DNA from: Vicinamibacteraceae bacterium
GTDB lineage: Bacteria > Acidobacteriota > Thermoanaerobaculia > Multivoradales > Multivoraceae
NCBI GenBank assembly: GCA_012270995.1
Contig: JAAXHG010000201.1
Location: 57,682-121,681, forward strand
DNA length: 64,000 nucleotides
Direction: 5' to 3'
This document shows positions 28,004-39,500 of this stretch, piece by piece. Below the pieces are notes generated by a model. That model ran no database searches. It was not told where the DNA came from and was given only the letters and a program-made list of their open reading frames with translations. Within the stretch, counting starts at the first letter, position 1, and the number at the start of each line of letters is the position of its first letter. The translations under genes and the position numbers were made by a program.

Positions 28004-29251
28004 ATGAGCGGACCCAACGTGGCGACCCTGGCCTGGCGCAACCTGTGGCGCAATCGCCGGCGAACCCTGCTGACCCTGGGCTCGATCATCTTCGGCGTAT
28101 TCCTCGCCGTCGTGTTCACCGCCATGCAGGACCGCAACTGGAAGGACATGATCGACCTCGCCGCCAGGCTCGGGGGCGGTCACGTCAGCCTCCAGCATCC
28201 GGAGTACCTCGACAAGCCGACACTGACCCGCACGGTCGTTCGCGGCGAGGCGCTCGAGGCCGCGCTGGAGTCGGAGGCGCGCAGGATCCGGCACGCCGTC
28301 GACCGGGTGATCGGTCCGACCATGCTGGCGACGGCGGGCGAGACCTTCAGCGCCGCCTTCATCGCCTTCGATCCGGAAGCCGAGGACGAGACAACGCTCT
28401 CGATCCTCGAGGCGATCGACGAGGGCTCGGCTCTCGAGCCGGGCGACCGGAACGGCGTGATCCTGGGCCACCGTCTGGCCAGCAACCTGGGGATGGAGTT
28501 GGGCGACAAGGTGGTCTACACGCTGACGGACAAGCACGGAGAAATCGTGAGCGGTCTCGCGAGGTTGCGGGGCACGCTCCGGACCAACGCGCCGACGGTC
28601 GACGGCGGCTTCTGCCTGCTGCCGATCGACACGGTGCGCGACCTGCTCGGCTACGGCGAGGACGAGGCGACCCTGGTCGCCGTGTTCCTGGAGGATCAGC
28701 GGCGGAGTGCCGGCGTCGCCGGCCGGCTCGGTCGCGAGCTCGGCGGGACGGCGGCCGCCGTTCCGTGGAACACGAGTCAGCCGCAACTGGCGGCGTTCAT
28801 CGCGCTCAAGGTGGGCGGGGCGGTGGTCATGGAGATCCTGATCGCCATCCTGGTCGCGGCGGGCATCTTCAACACGATGTTCGTCAGCGTGATGGAGCGG
28901 TTACGGGAGTTCGGGATCATGCTGGCGATCGGCTGGAGCCCGGGCCGGCTGTTCCGGATGATCATGATGGAGAGCGCGTGGCTGGCCGTGCTCGGTCTGG
29001 CCGGCGCCTTCCTGATCACCCTGGGCCCCTACCTCTACCTGTCTTCCACCGGCCTCGACATGACCGCGATCTACGGTGGCACGGTGGAAGTCGCGGGCGT
29101 TGGCCTGGATCCGGTGCTGAAGATCGGGATCTTCCCGCGCAACGCGGTCCTGATCGGGCTGTTCGCGGTGCTGGCGACCATCGCATCCGGGATCTACCCG
29201 GCGTGGCGTGCGGGTCGGGTGCAGCCGGTCGAGACGATCAAGGTGGTGTGA
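28004..29251 (+). CDS. ABC transporter permease (FtsX/MacB-like), paralogue 2
   Basis: VATLAWRNLWRNRRRTLLTLGSIIFGVFLAVVF...MFVSVMERLREFGIMLAIGWSPGRLFRMIMMES...GRVQPVETIKVV. Confidence 0.9.
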   Translation: MSGPNVATLAWRNLWRNRRRTLLTLGSIIFGVFLAVVFTAMQDRNWKDMIDLAARLGGGHVSLQHPEYLDKPTLTRTVVRGEALEAALESEARRIRHAVDRVIGPTMLATAGETFSAAFIAFDPEAEDETTLSILEAIDEGSALEPGDRNGVILGHRLASNLGMELGDKVVYTLTDKHGEIVSGLARLRGTLRTNAPTVDGGFCLLPIDTVRDLLGYGEDEATLVAVFLEDQRRSAGVAGRLGRELGGTAAAVPWNTSQPQLAAFIALKVGGAVVMEILIAILVAAGIFNTMFVSVMERLREFGIMLAIGWSPGRLFRMIMMESAWLAVLGLAGAFLITLGPYLYLSSTGLDMTAIYGGTVEVAGVGLDPVLKIGIFPRNAVLIGLFAVLATIASGIYPAWRAGRVQPVETIKVV

Positions 29252-29252
29252 C

Positions 29253-29945
29253 GTGGACGCCCAGCCGATCATCGCGCTTCGCGACGTCACCAAGGTCTAC
29301 CGTCAGGGCAGCGTCGACGTACATGCCCTGAGGGGCCTGACGATGGACGTCGAAGCCGGCGAGTTCACGGCGATCTGCGGGCCTTCGGGCTCCGGCAAGA
29401 CGACGATGCTCAACCTGATCGGCGCCCTCGACGCGATGACCTCGGGCTCGATCGCGCTCGAGGGACGGGAACTGGCGAGCCTGAACAAGAAGCAGTTGAG
29501 CGAACTCCGCCGCGACCGGATCGGCTTCGTGTTCCAGGCCTACAACCTGATGCCGGTGCTGACCGCCTACGAGAACGCGGAGATGGTGCTCTGGGTTCAG
29601 GGTGTGGACGCTGCGACCCGGCGCGAGCGGGTGATGGGTCTTCTGGAACAGGTGGGGCTCAAGGGAATGGAGAACCGGCGGCCCTCGGAACTTTCGGGCG
29701 GGCAACAGCAGCGGGTCGCGATCGCCCGCGCCATCGCCAGCAACCCGGCGGTGGTGCTCGCCGACGAGCCGACCGCCAATGTCGACTCGGAGACCGCGGA
29801 GACGCTGCTCGACCTGATGGAGGAACTGAACAGGGAGCAGGGCGTGACCTTCGTGTTCTCGACCCACGATCCGCAGGTGATGGAGCGCGCCCGGCGGGTG
29901 GTCCGGCTTGTCGATGGAAGGGTCGCGAGCGACGAGCGGCGGTGA
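29253..29945 (+). CDS. ABC transporter ATP-binding protein (LolD/MacB-like)
   Basis: ICGPSGSGKTTMLNLIGALD, VFQAYNLMPVLTAYENAEM, LSGGQQQRVAIARAIASNPAVVLADEPTANVDSET; GTG start proposed. Confidence 0.93.
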   Translation: MDAQPIIALRDVTKVYRQGSVDVHALRGLTMDVEAGEFTAICGPSGSGKTTMLNLIGALDAMTSGSIALEGRELASLNKKQLSELRRDRIGFVFQAYNLMPVLTAYENAEMVLWVQGVDAATRRERVMGLLEQVGLKGMENRRPSELSGGQQQRVAIARAIASNPAVVLADEPTANVDSETAETLLDLMEELNREQGVTFVFSTHDPQVMERARRVVRLVDGRVASDERR

Positions 29946-31206
29946 CCTGTTGCGGCTCGCCGCTGCCGGTGGGTTGCTGCTTCTTGGAGCCGTGTCGCCG
30001 GCCACCGGGCAGACGGTGGTGGGCGGGGACGTGCGCGTCTTTGCCTTCCGGGTGCTGGAGGCGACAGACCTGGCCGGTGACGCGGAGCCGGCCGAAGGGA
30101 ACGGCGCGGCGGCGGGCGCCGGCGGCGTCGAACTCGGGATTCTGAGGCTCAAGCTCGACTCGCGTTGGCAGGCTTCATCCGGGAACCGCTTCCGTTTCGA
30201 GCTGCACGGCCTAGCGCAGGCCACGTCGCCGCCCGGAAGCGGAGCGGTGACCTCGATTGCCACCGGCGGCACGCGGCGCTTCTTCGACCTGGAGCGGGAC
30301 TCATTCAGTGGAGGCGATGTGGCCGGAACGACGGAGATCGACCGGCTCAACCTGCGCTGGGACCGGCCCGGGTTCCGCGTGGTCGTGGGCCGCCAGGCGA
30401 TCACCTGGGGGGTGAACTACTTCTGGCCGGTCCTCGACCTGTTCGCGCCGTTCGCGCCGCAGCGCATCGACCGCGACTACAAGCCCGGAGTCGACGCGCT
30501 CCGTTTCACCGTCCCGGTGGGCGACTTCTCCGAGGTCGAGGTCATCGCTGCCGGCCAGGGCACGCGCACGCCGGACGATCTCAGTTTCGCCTCGCTCGGC
30601 CGTTTCCACAGCGAGCTGGGCGAGGGCCCCTCGAGCGTCGACTTCGGCTACATGGTGGGCGGTTTCCATCGCGATTTGGTCCTCGGCGGCTTCTTCTCGG
30701 CCGATGTCCGCGGCACCGGCCTGCGCGGCGAAGTCTCCTGGACCAGTCCGGGCTGCGATGCGGAGAGCACCCATCCCGTCTTCGGTTGCGGCGACTTCTG
30801 GCGCGTCACGGTGGGCGTCGACCGCCTCCTGACGCCCCGGCTGACCCTGATCGCCGAGGCGAGCTGGAACGGTTTCGGAGCCGGCGGGCCGGCGGACTAC
30901 GCGCGACTTGCCGAGGCGGACCGGGTGCGGCGGGGCGAGGTCGTATCGCTCGGCCGGCGCTACGCCGGGATCTCCCTCGGATGGCAGGCCCACCCGCTGC
31001 TGACCATAAGCGGCGCCGTGCTCTACAACCGGGACGATGCCTCGGCCCTGTTCCAGCCCGGCATCACCTGGTCCCTGTCCGACCACGTGTCGATCGGCGC
31101 GGGTCTCATCGGATCGACCGGACGCGGCGTTCGGGACGGTGTCCTCGGCAGTGAGTACGGCGCGGTACCGGTGGTGGCCTGGTCGTCCCTGACCGCGTAC
31201 TTCTGA
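29908..31206 (+). CDS. Predicted outer-membrane porin-like protein
   Basis: Signal peptide; alternating beta-strand pattern (FRVVVGRQAITWGVNYFWPVLDLFAPFAPQRIDRDYKPGVDALRF) ending in aromatic F (SSLTAYF). Confidence 0.65.
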   Translation: MSMEGSRATSGGDLLRLAAAGGLLLLGAVSPATGQTVVGGDVRVFAFRVLEATDLAGDAEPAEGNGAAAGAGGVELGILRLKLDSRWQASSGNRFRFELHGLAQATSPPGSGAVTSIATGGTRRFFDLERDSFSGGDVAGTTEIDRLNLRWDRPGFRVVVGRQAITWGVNYFWPVLDLFAPFAPQRIDRDYKPGVDALRFTVPVGDFSEVEVIAAGQGTRTPDDLSFASLGRFHSELGEGPSSVDFGYMVGGFHRDLVLGGFFSADVRGTGLRGEVSWTSPGCDAESTHPVFGCGDFWRVTVGVDRLLTPRLTLIAEASWNGFGAGGPADYARLAEADRVRRGEVVSLGRRYAGISLGWQAHPLLTISGAVLYNRDDASALFQPGITWSLSDHVSIGAGLIGSTGRGVRDGVLGSEYGAVPVVAWSSLTAYF

Positions 31207-31304
31207 GTGCGAGTCCGGTGTGGGAAACCGGGATCGGTCGGTCGGCCGGTTCCATGCAAGTAGACACAGCGGCTTGCCGCAGCGCTGACGCGCAGGGAAC
31301 AGCG

Positions 31305-31336
31305 TGTTGTTCCGTGGAAGTGTTGTTCCGTGGAAG
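31305..31336. repeat. Perfect tandem duplication 2 x 16 bp (TGTTGTTCCGTGGAAG)
   Basis: Read directly: 31305-31320 and 31321-31336 are identical. Confidence 0.95.
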
Positions 31337-31343
31337 ACGCGGC

Positions 31344-33503
31344 CTACTTCCGTAGGTGGTGCATCGAGGGATCCGCTACGAACGGGCTCGGCTCGCCGAA
31401 GCTGAACACCATCAGTTCCTTCTTTGCCCGCGTCGCCGCAACGTAGACGAGCGCTCTCTCCTCGGTCTCGGCAGCGATGCGGCCCGCTTGGTCGCCCCGA
31501 CTTTGGACGGCTGCACGCAGCGGGACGAGGCCTGAGTTGACGCTCGCGATCGCCACGCGGTCGAACTCCAGCCCCTTGACGCGGTGCATGGTGGCTACGC
31601 GAACGCCCTCCTTCTCCCGGTCATCCAGGTGATCGGGCGCCAGCACCAGGACCGGGAGGCCGCGGTCGTCGAGGCTCGCCGCGAGCGCGTCGCGCTCCGC
31701 TATCGTCCGGGCGACCACGCAGGCGCTCCGCAGCCCCTCGCCTCGGTCCTTCAGCTTCAGCGCTCCGAGCCACTCGACGAGGGCGGCGGTCTGTTCCTCG
31801 CGGGTCTCGAACGGCCGCACTTGCGGTTCGGGTCCCAGCGTGAGCGACTTGATGCCCTGGTTGTCGTCGAGGCCGCCGTCCAGATCGTCGATGCCGCGGC
31901 CGGCAAGCAGGCCCGTCGCCCAATCCCACGTCTGCCGCGTCGTGCGGTAGTTGAGTCGGAGCTTGCTGGCGCGGCCGCGAATCTCGATGCCGCAGCGCCC
32001 GAGCACGACCCGGTTCCGGCCGTAGATGCGCTGGTGACCGTCGCCGACGATGAAGAGGTCGTCCGCCCCCGGGGAAACCATGGCGCGGATGAGGCGGTAA
32101 GCCTGCGAGCCCATGTCCTGCGCTTCGTCGACGATGACCGTCGCGTAGTCCAGCGCCGACCGGTCTTCCTCCATCAGCGCGGCGGCGTCCCGGTAGGCGT
32201 CGTCGACCTCCTTCAAGCCGCGCTCCGCGAGCTGGGCCCGGTACTCCTCGAACACCCGCCAGACCTTGACCCGCGCCGCCCGGTGCAGGCGCGTGCCGCG
32301 ACCGACGCGGGACACGCGCCGGTACTCGGCCTCGGTGGTGACGCCGTTCGGAAGCACGACCCGCTCCCACTCGTCCCGGTAGAAGGCGTTCCCAAGGTCC
32401 AGATCGCCGGGCTTCTGATCGAGAGCCGACTCCCAGGACTCCCGATGCCGCCCGAAGACGATCCGGGATTCGTAGCGGCGACCGCGCAGGAAGCCGACCA
32501 CCCAACGGTCCAGGTTCGTTACCTCGATGCGGCCCATCTCTTCCGGCGAGCAGATGGACCGCAGGTTGTTCTCGATGTCGGCGGCCAGGTTTCTGGTGAA
32601 CGTCGTGAACAGGATGCGGCCGCCGTTCGGGCTGTTGCGGGCGAGCCAGCGGGCACGGTGCATCGCAACCACGGTCTTTCCGGTCCCGGCGCCGCCGAGA
32701 ACTCTCGCTGGACCGCTCCAGTTCCGTTCGACGAGTCGGCGCTGCGACGGATGCAGAAAGACGCGCCAGCGCTCCAGGGGCGCGTTCAGCATGGCCTCGA
32801 GTTCCATCTCGTCGTCCACGACGACGAATCGCGCCTGCGAATCGGGCCGGTTCAGTGCCTTCTCGAAGTCGGCCGTGTCGACCGGCTCGCGGGCGGCCTC
32901 GCGTTCCCGCACGAGCCTCTCGTAGGACTCGCCCGCCAGGTAGAGGAAGAGAGCTTCATACGCTTCAACCGGCAACCGCGCCTGCATGGCGTCGAGTTCC
33001 AGGTCGTCGCCCACCGCGCGCACCTCGGGCACCATGGCGGCGGGAACGCCGAGACGCGTCAGTTGACGGTCGCGCAGGTCCTCGAAGGCCGACGATCGAT
33101 CGGCCGCGGGCGCCGCGGCGTCCTCATCCGTCGCCGTGCCGCCGGCAGGGGCGCCCGTTTGGGGTTCGTAGATCTGCAGCGCTCCGGTCTCGACGTTGAT
33201 GCGGCATTCGTGCCTCTCGGCCCAGTCGTAGGCGTCGTCATGCTTGGCGGCCCACAGGAGCATGTGGACGTTGCCGCGGTCGGGCTTGAGGACGATTGCC
33301 CGATAGCCGCGGTCGATGCGCAGCGACCGCATGTGCGGATCCCGAGCCCCGCGGATTCGCTCGTAGTTCAGTCCACTGGCCGTCGAGTCGACGTTGAACT
33401 TCGAGATCAACGACCGTACGTTCCTCTGCTGAGGCCGCGGCAACCGGGCGTACGCCCCCAGGAAGTCGCTGGACATCGCCATCGTCGCGCTGCTGGGCAT
33501 CAA
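31344..33503 (-). CDS. UvrD/Rep-type superfamily 1 helicase with N-terminal RelE/ParE-like segment
   Basis: GGAGTGKTVVAMHRARWLA; YATVIVDEAQDMGSQAYRLIRAM; KLRLNYRTT; VRVATMHRVKGLEFDRVAI; N-terminus FLGAYARLPRPQQRNVRSLISKF...MRSLRIDRGYRAIVLKPDRGNVHMLLWAAKHDDAYDWA. Confidence 0.88.
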   Translation of the reverse strand: MMPSSATMAMSSDFLGAYARLPRPQQRNVRSLISKFNVDSTASGLNYERIRGARDPHMRSLRIDRGYRAIVLKPDRGNVHMLLWAAKHDDAYDWAERHECRINVETGALQIYEPQTGAPAGGTATDEDAAAPAADRSSAFEDLRDRQLTRLGVPAAMVPEVRAVGDDLELDAMQARLPVEAYEALFLYLAGESYERLVREREAAREPVDTADFEKALNRPDSQARFVVVDDEMELEAMLNAPLERWRVFLHPSQRRLVERNWSGPARVLGGAGTGKTVVAMHRARWLARNSPNGGRILFTTFTRNLAADIENNLRSICSPEEMGRIEVTNLDRWVVGFLRGRRYESRIVFGRHRESWESALDQKPGDLDLGNAFYRDEWERVVLPNGVTTEAEYRRVSRVGRGTRLHRAARVKVWRVFEEYRAQLAERGLKEVDDAYRDAAALMEEDRSALDYATVIVDEAQDMGSQAYRLIRAMVSPGADDLFIVGDGHQRIYGRNRVVLGRCGIEIRGRASKLRLNYRTTRQTWDWATGLLAGRGIDDLDGGLDDNQGIKSLTLGPEPQVRPFETREEQTAALVEWLGALKLKDRGEGLRSACVVARTIAERDALAASLDDRGLPVLVLAPDHLDDREKEGVRVATMHRVKGLEFDRVAIASVNSGLVPLRAAVQSRGDQAGRIAAETEERALVYVAATRAKKELMVFSFGEPSPFVADPSMHHLRK

Positions 33504-36500
33504 TCTTCCTCCGCAATCGCCTTCGCTATCTCACGCGCGAGACCGTCCAGGTCGTCCGCGTCGCCGGACACTACCCGCCATCCCGCCGAGACGAGCGCGC
33601 CGGCCTGTTCGGGCTCGTCCGGCCACAAGGCGGCGACCCGCCGTTCGGGCCACGCCAGCTCCGCTTCCGCGAGCACGACGCCGTCCTCGCCGCACAGCTC
33701 GAAGCCGACCTCAGGCGGAGGCGCGCCGCCCCGCGAGAGCGCTTCCAGCACGGGGAGCAGGTCGGGCGCGACCAACTCCAGAGCCTCCTTCCACAGGGCT
33801 TCGACTTCTCCAGGCGCCCGCGCCGGGTCCGAAACTCCGTCAAGGGCATCGTAGAGCCGCTCCTCGATCCCCTTCCGGGTCGTCCACCAGGCGCCCGGCA
33901 GGAACTGCAGGAGGTTGAACAGCCGGAGCACGCCGTTCCAGACCCGCCGGTAGTCCCCGCGGGCGCGCCCGTCCGTGTCGTCTCGGAGGTACACGGCGGC
34001 TCGCATGCCGTCCGGGTCGCCTTGCTCTACGGCGGCAGGTGGCAGCGCCACCAGCAGGTCCGCGTTTTCCGGCGCCGTTCCGGCCCACGCCCCTCGACCG
34101 GCGACCGCGACCGGCCGTTCGAGGTCGGCGAGCGCGGCACGGGCCTCGTCGGGCAGCGTCTCCGCCGCTCTGCTCTCGAAGCGGGACCGCAAGCCCGGGT
34201 CGAGCATCTCCCGGCTGTCGAAGAGTCCACACAGGGACGCGAACACCGCCCGTTTCCAATGCTCGGGGTCGGGTTTCGCCAGGTAACGCGCGAGCAGCTT
34301 CAGCGACGACTCCACCGCGAACCGGGCCCGCAAGGCTGCAACGCCCCAACTCTGGTCCAGAGCAACCTGGAGGTCCGTATCGCCGTTGCCGGCGAGGTCG
34401 AAGGTCGAGTCGACGGCGGCGTCTTCGACCACATCCCGCCAGGTGAGCGACCACGCCAGGTAGCCGGCGCGCACGAGCGCCATCCGCTTGAGCGAGTCGT
34501 CGTCGGTCCTGTCGCGATGGAACTCGAAGCCGTCCGTGAACACGGCAATCGGCTGCTGTCTGCTCGTCGTACGCGCGGGGCGGATGACGAAGTCCGGCCG
34601 GCTCGGGGCCGCGACGCCGTCCGCGAGTCCAAGATCGACCTGCGGCGCCATGTACCAGGTCGAGCCCGCCACCGTCAGAACGTAGCCCGGGCAGCCTCGC
34701 ACCAGGTCGCGTCGCAGCCGAACGGGTTCGCCGTCAACCCTGACCTGGGAAAGCGCGGCAACGAGTCGCTCCTCCAGTTCGCTCTCGAGCGGCTGCGCGA
34801 AGTTCACCGCGGCGAGCCCCTCGACCTCCTCGAGGTCCTCCCTCTGGGCCAGGATCGCCTGGAGAATCTCCACCGCCGCGGTTCTGGACGTGCTCGCCAT
34901 GTCGCGTCCGCGCCGATACGCGAACACGCAGCGATAGCAGCCGTCCTTTTCCGGGTCCTGGTTGCACGGGCAGGACACAAGCGCGTCCAACGCCGTCTCG
35001 AACACGCCGAGCAGCTTCGACGGCTCGCTCATCAGTTCCTTTAGGTAGCCGGTACCGCCGGGCACCGTGTCGTAGAGCATCAGGTACCGGCGACGGGTGT
35101 TCGTTCCGGCGTCCGGGTACTCGCTCGTCATCGCCCGCAGATGGTCGATCCGGCCGCTGAACCAGCGCTTCAGGCCGAGTTCCAGGGACGCGACGAAGGA
35201 AGCGACGCGGCGCTCGGTTCCAAGCGCCGCCCCCGCGGGAAGCAGCATCCGGACCGCCTCGGACCGGAACTGGCGATACAGGTAGAGGCAGTCCTCGATG
35301 TCGCCATCGCCGCTTTGCCCGGCGCCCGCGACGGCGCCGAACGCGCTCGGCCCGGCCCCGGCGCCGCGTGTCCTTGCCGCCGGGCTTCGCGCGGGACACG
35401 TCCGGGCGTGGACGGGATCGTCGTCGCGGTCCCCCTGGACCTTGCCGCAGCGTGTGCAGACGCGGAAGCCGTCCCGCGGCAGTTCGACGCCGGCGAACAT
35501 CGTCGGCTGACCTCCCTGGCCCAGCCGACCGAAGTTCATCTCGCGGAACGTGGCCGACGAGATGTACTCGAAACCGAACGGCCGTTCGCTGTTCGGCATC
35601 GCGTAGGCGCGCTCGACCGCCCGCGGCTCGAAGTCGGCGACAAGCTGCCGGGTGTAGAACAGCGGTTCCCGATCGTCCCGCTCGTCGACGATGCGGCTGC
35701 GCCGGTCCGGCGTGAAGGCATGCACGAGGCGAAGCGGCAGCATGCTCCGCCGCTGGCCCGCGTCGGCCCACATGCCGTCGCCGCAACGAGGGCAGGCGCC
35801 GTGCTCGTCCTTGACGTCCACCCGCTCGCAGTAGCTGCAGGACGCGCAAAGCCGCCACGTCTCGATCCCCGACAGCCGCAGATCGATCCGATCGATCCGG
35901 ACGCGGCGGCCCCCGGCGTAGAAACGGTTCTCCGGGGCGAGCTCGCCGAGAGCGGAGGCCGCCGGCCGCATGTACTCGTACGTGTCGTACTCGAATCCGG
36001 CGTCGCCCGCGGCAGCGCCGTAGCCCCCCGACTCTTCGCGCCGCCGTTCCCGGCGCCGGTAGATGACCGACTTCAGCGTCACGCCCGCTTCCGGAAACGC
36101 GTAGTTCGGCAGAAGCCCCTCGTCGGTCAGGAAGTTGAAGGTGTTGCGGCCGTTCAGGTCGCGCAGCAGGCGCTGGAGGCCGCCCCGTTCCTGAGCCAGT
36201 TCCCTGATCTCGTTCCCGGTCGCCTCGTCCGGCGGGTCGCGCCGCAACGCCGCGATCCGGCGGCGCAGCGCCTCGATCTCGGCGCGAAGCGACTTCCGCT
36301 CTTCGGCCACCTCCAGAAACCGCTCCAGCAGGCGCAGCCGCAATGACGGTTGACCCTCCGCGTCGCCCAGCAGGAACCCGCGCAGGTACGTCTTCGACGC
36401 CTCGTCCAGGCTGTCCGAGAAGGCGGAGAAGAATCCGTCGAGCAGGGCCTCCGCGCGCTCCCGTACGAAGTCGAACAAGGGATGGGGGAAGCGGTCCAGC

Positions 36501-39500
36501 GCCTTCCCTTCGACGCTGTCGAGCACCGGGCGAATCCTGCGCGGCACGGCATCCTCGGCGATGCCGGTGGCCGCCCATCCGTCGAAACAGAACGCCGTGA
36601 GCTGCCGCTCCAGCACGGCCGACGCATTGAGGAACACGCCGGGCGGCTCGACGCTGCCGCCCAGCATGTCGAGCGGCTCCTCGTAGAAGTAGAGATCGTG
36701 CGGGCGGCCGGCGGCCACGGTCAGCGTGAACGCGTTGCCGTCGCGCCTGCCGGCACGCCCGATGCGCTGGACGTAGTTCTGCCGCGCCGGCGGAACCGAG
36801 CAGAGCACGACGGTCGACAGGTCGCCGATGTCGATTCCCAGTTCGAGGGTCGGCGTGGCCGACAGCACGTTCGGCGCCCACGGCTTCGATTCCGGGTCGG
36901 CGAAACGCTCCTGAAGCTCGGCGCGCTCTTCGCGCGTGAGCAGCGCCGTGTGCTCGGCGGCCACGAGCCGGCGGATGGCGGTCTTCCGGTACAGCCGGCC
37001 GAACCACGAGGGCGCCGACGCCGCTTCGTGGCCGCCGTAGACGTCGTCCGCCGCGAGGTCGAGGCAGGGGACGCCCCGCCAGATGTCCACTTCCCGCGCT
37101 GGGACCACCAGCACGCGGTTCGACTTCTCGCAGCGCATCACGGCGACACGGGACGTCGCGTAGAGGGAAGCCGGGTCGAGAGCCCACGCCTGGGCGCCGC
37201 CGGCATCGACGCGCCGAACCAGGCCAGCCGATTCGAGCGACTCCAGCGCGGCCGCCAGGACATCCGGGGCGTCGTGGGTAGCCGAGAGGGGGTCGAGGGG
37301 CGAAAGGACCTTGATCGTCCAGTTCCTGTACCAGGACCGGCGCGACGGGCGCCCCAGGAGGGGCGCCAGCCCATCGCCCTTCACGGGCCGGTCAGCCGGG
37401 AAGACGGGCAGCGGGGAGCGCGGGCCGAAGTCCTGGAGCGCGCGTTGTCTGGTCAGCCACCAGCGGCTGGCGCCGCTGGCGAGGAATCCCTCCACCAGGT
37501 CGCTCCAGATCGCCCCACGGTTCTTCATGCGCCGCAGGATGCCGAGCAGCAGCGCCCGCACCGTCTCGACTTCGATCTCGCGGAAACCGCCGATCTCCCG
37601 GATGCGGGACCAGGCCTCACGGCGCGCCCGGTCGAACCGTTCGCGGTCCACGCCGATCGCCGCCGCGCGCGTGCGTTCCAGCGTTCGTCCGATCGTCGAC
37701 CGATGGCCGAACTCGGCGAACGCCTCCCAGCGGAGGCGGCGCGCCACGAGCTCGGGCAGGTCGGAACCCCGCGGCAGCCGGCCTCGGCGCCGCAGGGCGG
37801 CGAAGTCCCGGAGCCACAGCCGGTCCGGGGCGATGAACTCACTGACGAAACGCTCCGCGCCGAAACCCGCCGTGCCCGCGTTTCCGCCGCGCCAGCGGGC
37901 GACGACGCGGCCGTCGTCGGTCGCGCCGCCGATCAACTCCGACAGACTGATCTCGCCGTGCTCCTCGACCACCTGAGCGATGGCGGCCCGCACGTTGTTC
38001 GGCCAGGTGCGGGCCGCGACGAAGCCGGCCCTGTGGGCGGCGTCCTGCACGTTGTCGGAGAACGCGATGACCTTGCGGTCGTCGTTGTGGCGCGAAGCGA
38101 AGGTCTGGCCGAGCGCCACGCCGAGCAGGCTGGACGCCCGGGCGCCGAAGACGATCAACGCCTCCCCGGCGCCGCAGTAGGGGCAGTCCCGGCTGAGTTG
38201 CATCTTCGAGCCGCGCCCGCCGCCGATGGCCCTCTTGACGACGGCATCCGGGCGGAACACGCGCAGCACCTGGTCCCCGCCGCAACCGGCGCAGGGCTTG
38301 CCGGCATTCTCGGGCCTCGCCGTGAGCCGGCCGCAACCGCCGCAGATCGTCCCGTCGATGCCCCTGGCGGGCGACGGCGCCTCGCCCGGGAAGAAGTACT
38401 GCACGTCGACGTCGCGAGCGAAGAACCTGTTGTAGAAGACGCGCAGGTCCCGTTCGACGCGTTCCTCTCCGCCGCGCTTGACCGCGCCCCAGCCGGTCGC
38501 CCGGCACTCGCGGCACTGGATCAGCGGCAGGTGGACCGACCGGTCGTCCGGCTTCAGGTCGTCCGAATGACGCAGTCGATGCGGCGCGCCCGAAACGGCG
38601 CCATCTCCGGCCGCCGCGTCGCTCGAGGTCTCATCCCCGGCTTCGACCGCGGCGTCTTCGTGGGAACCCTGCGCCGAGGCAACGTCGTAGACGCTGCACA
38701 CCATGCGGCGGAGCTCGCGCACCCAGAGATGCAGGCCGACCTGCAAGAACGGCAAGAGCCGGTCCGACTCTTCGCCTCCCTCGCGCCGCCGCGCCACCGA
38801 GATCAGGGCGCACAGACCGTCGAGCACCGCGAGCGCCTCGCTTCCGGCGGCAACCGGCAGGCTTCGGCGGAGGCGGTTCGCGACCTCCACGACCGGCATG
38901 GCCCGCCCGTCGAGCACCCTGAGCAGGTTGACGAACGTGGCGTGCTCGCGCAGGCGGTCGGCCAGCGCGACGCGCCAACCGTCCGACTCGAAGCCGCCCT
39001 CGATGGGCACGTCGAAGAACAGTTCGTGCAGTCCGCGGATGTAGTCCTCCGCCGACTCCCGCCGGCGGTCGAGAACGTCTGCAAGGTCGGCCGCAAGGTC
39101 GGCGCCAGGCATCAGGTACCCGCCGATCAACGAACCGCCCAGGAACTCGTCGATGCTCTGCCGGGTTTCGCCGACGATGGAACCCGGCTCGAACGGCTGA
39201 GCGAAGATCCGGGATGCGTACTCGCGCAGCTCCGGCTCGGCGCCCTCGCCCCCCAGGGTCGCCGAGGTGCCGGCGCAGATCAGGCCCTCGCTCGCGCCCA
39301 GCCGTGCCCGCAGACGCCGAATGAGGCAGGCGAGGTCCGTGCCCTGCGCGCCGTCGAACGCGTGCAGCTCGTCCACCGCCAGGTAGCGCAGCGTTCCCGG
39401 CTCGTTGAACCGCCAGAGCCGCTGGTCCGAGGGCCGAACCAGCAGGTAGTCGAGCATCTTGTAGTTCGTGAGCAGGATGTCGGGAGGCTGCTCCAGGAGG

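Noticed and set aside
27154-29331. 725-aa plus-strand ORF
   Set aside because: Alternate frame of the two FtsX-type permeases; repeats Arg/Gly-rich noise.
31584-33854. 756-aa plus-strand ORF
   Set aside because: Antisense to the UvrD-type helicase.
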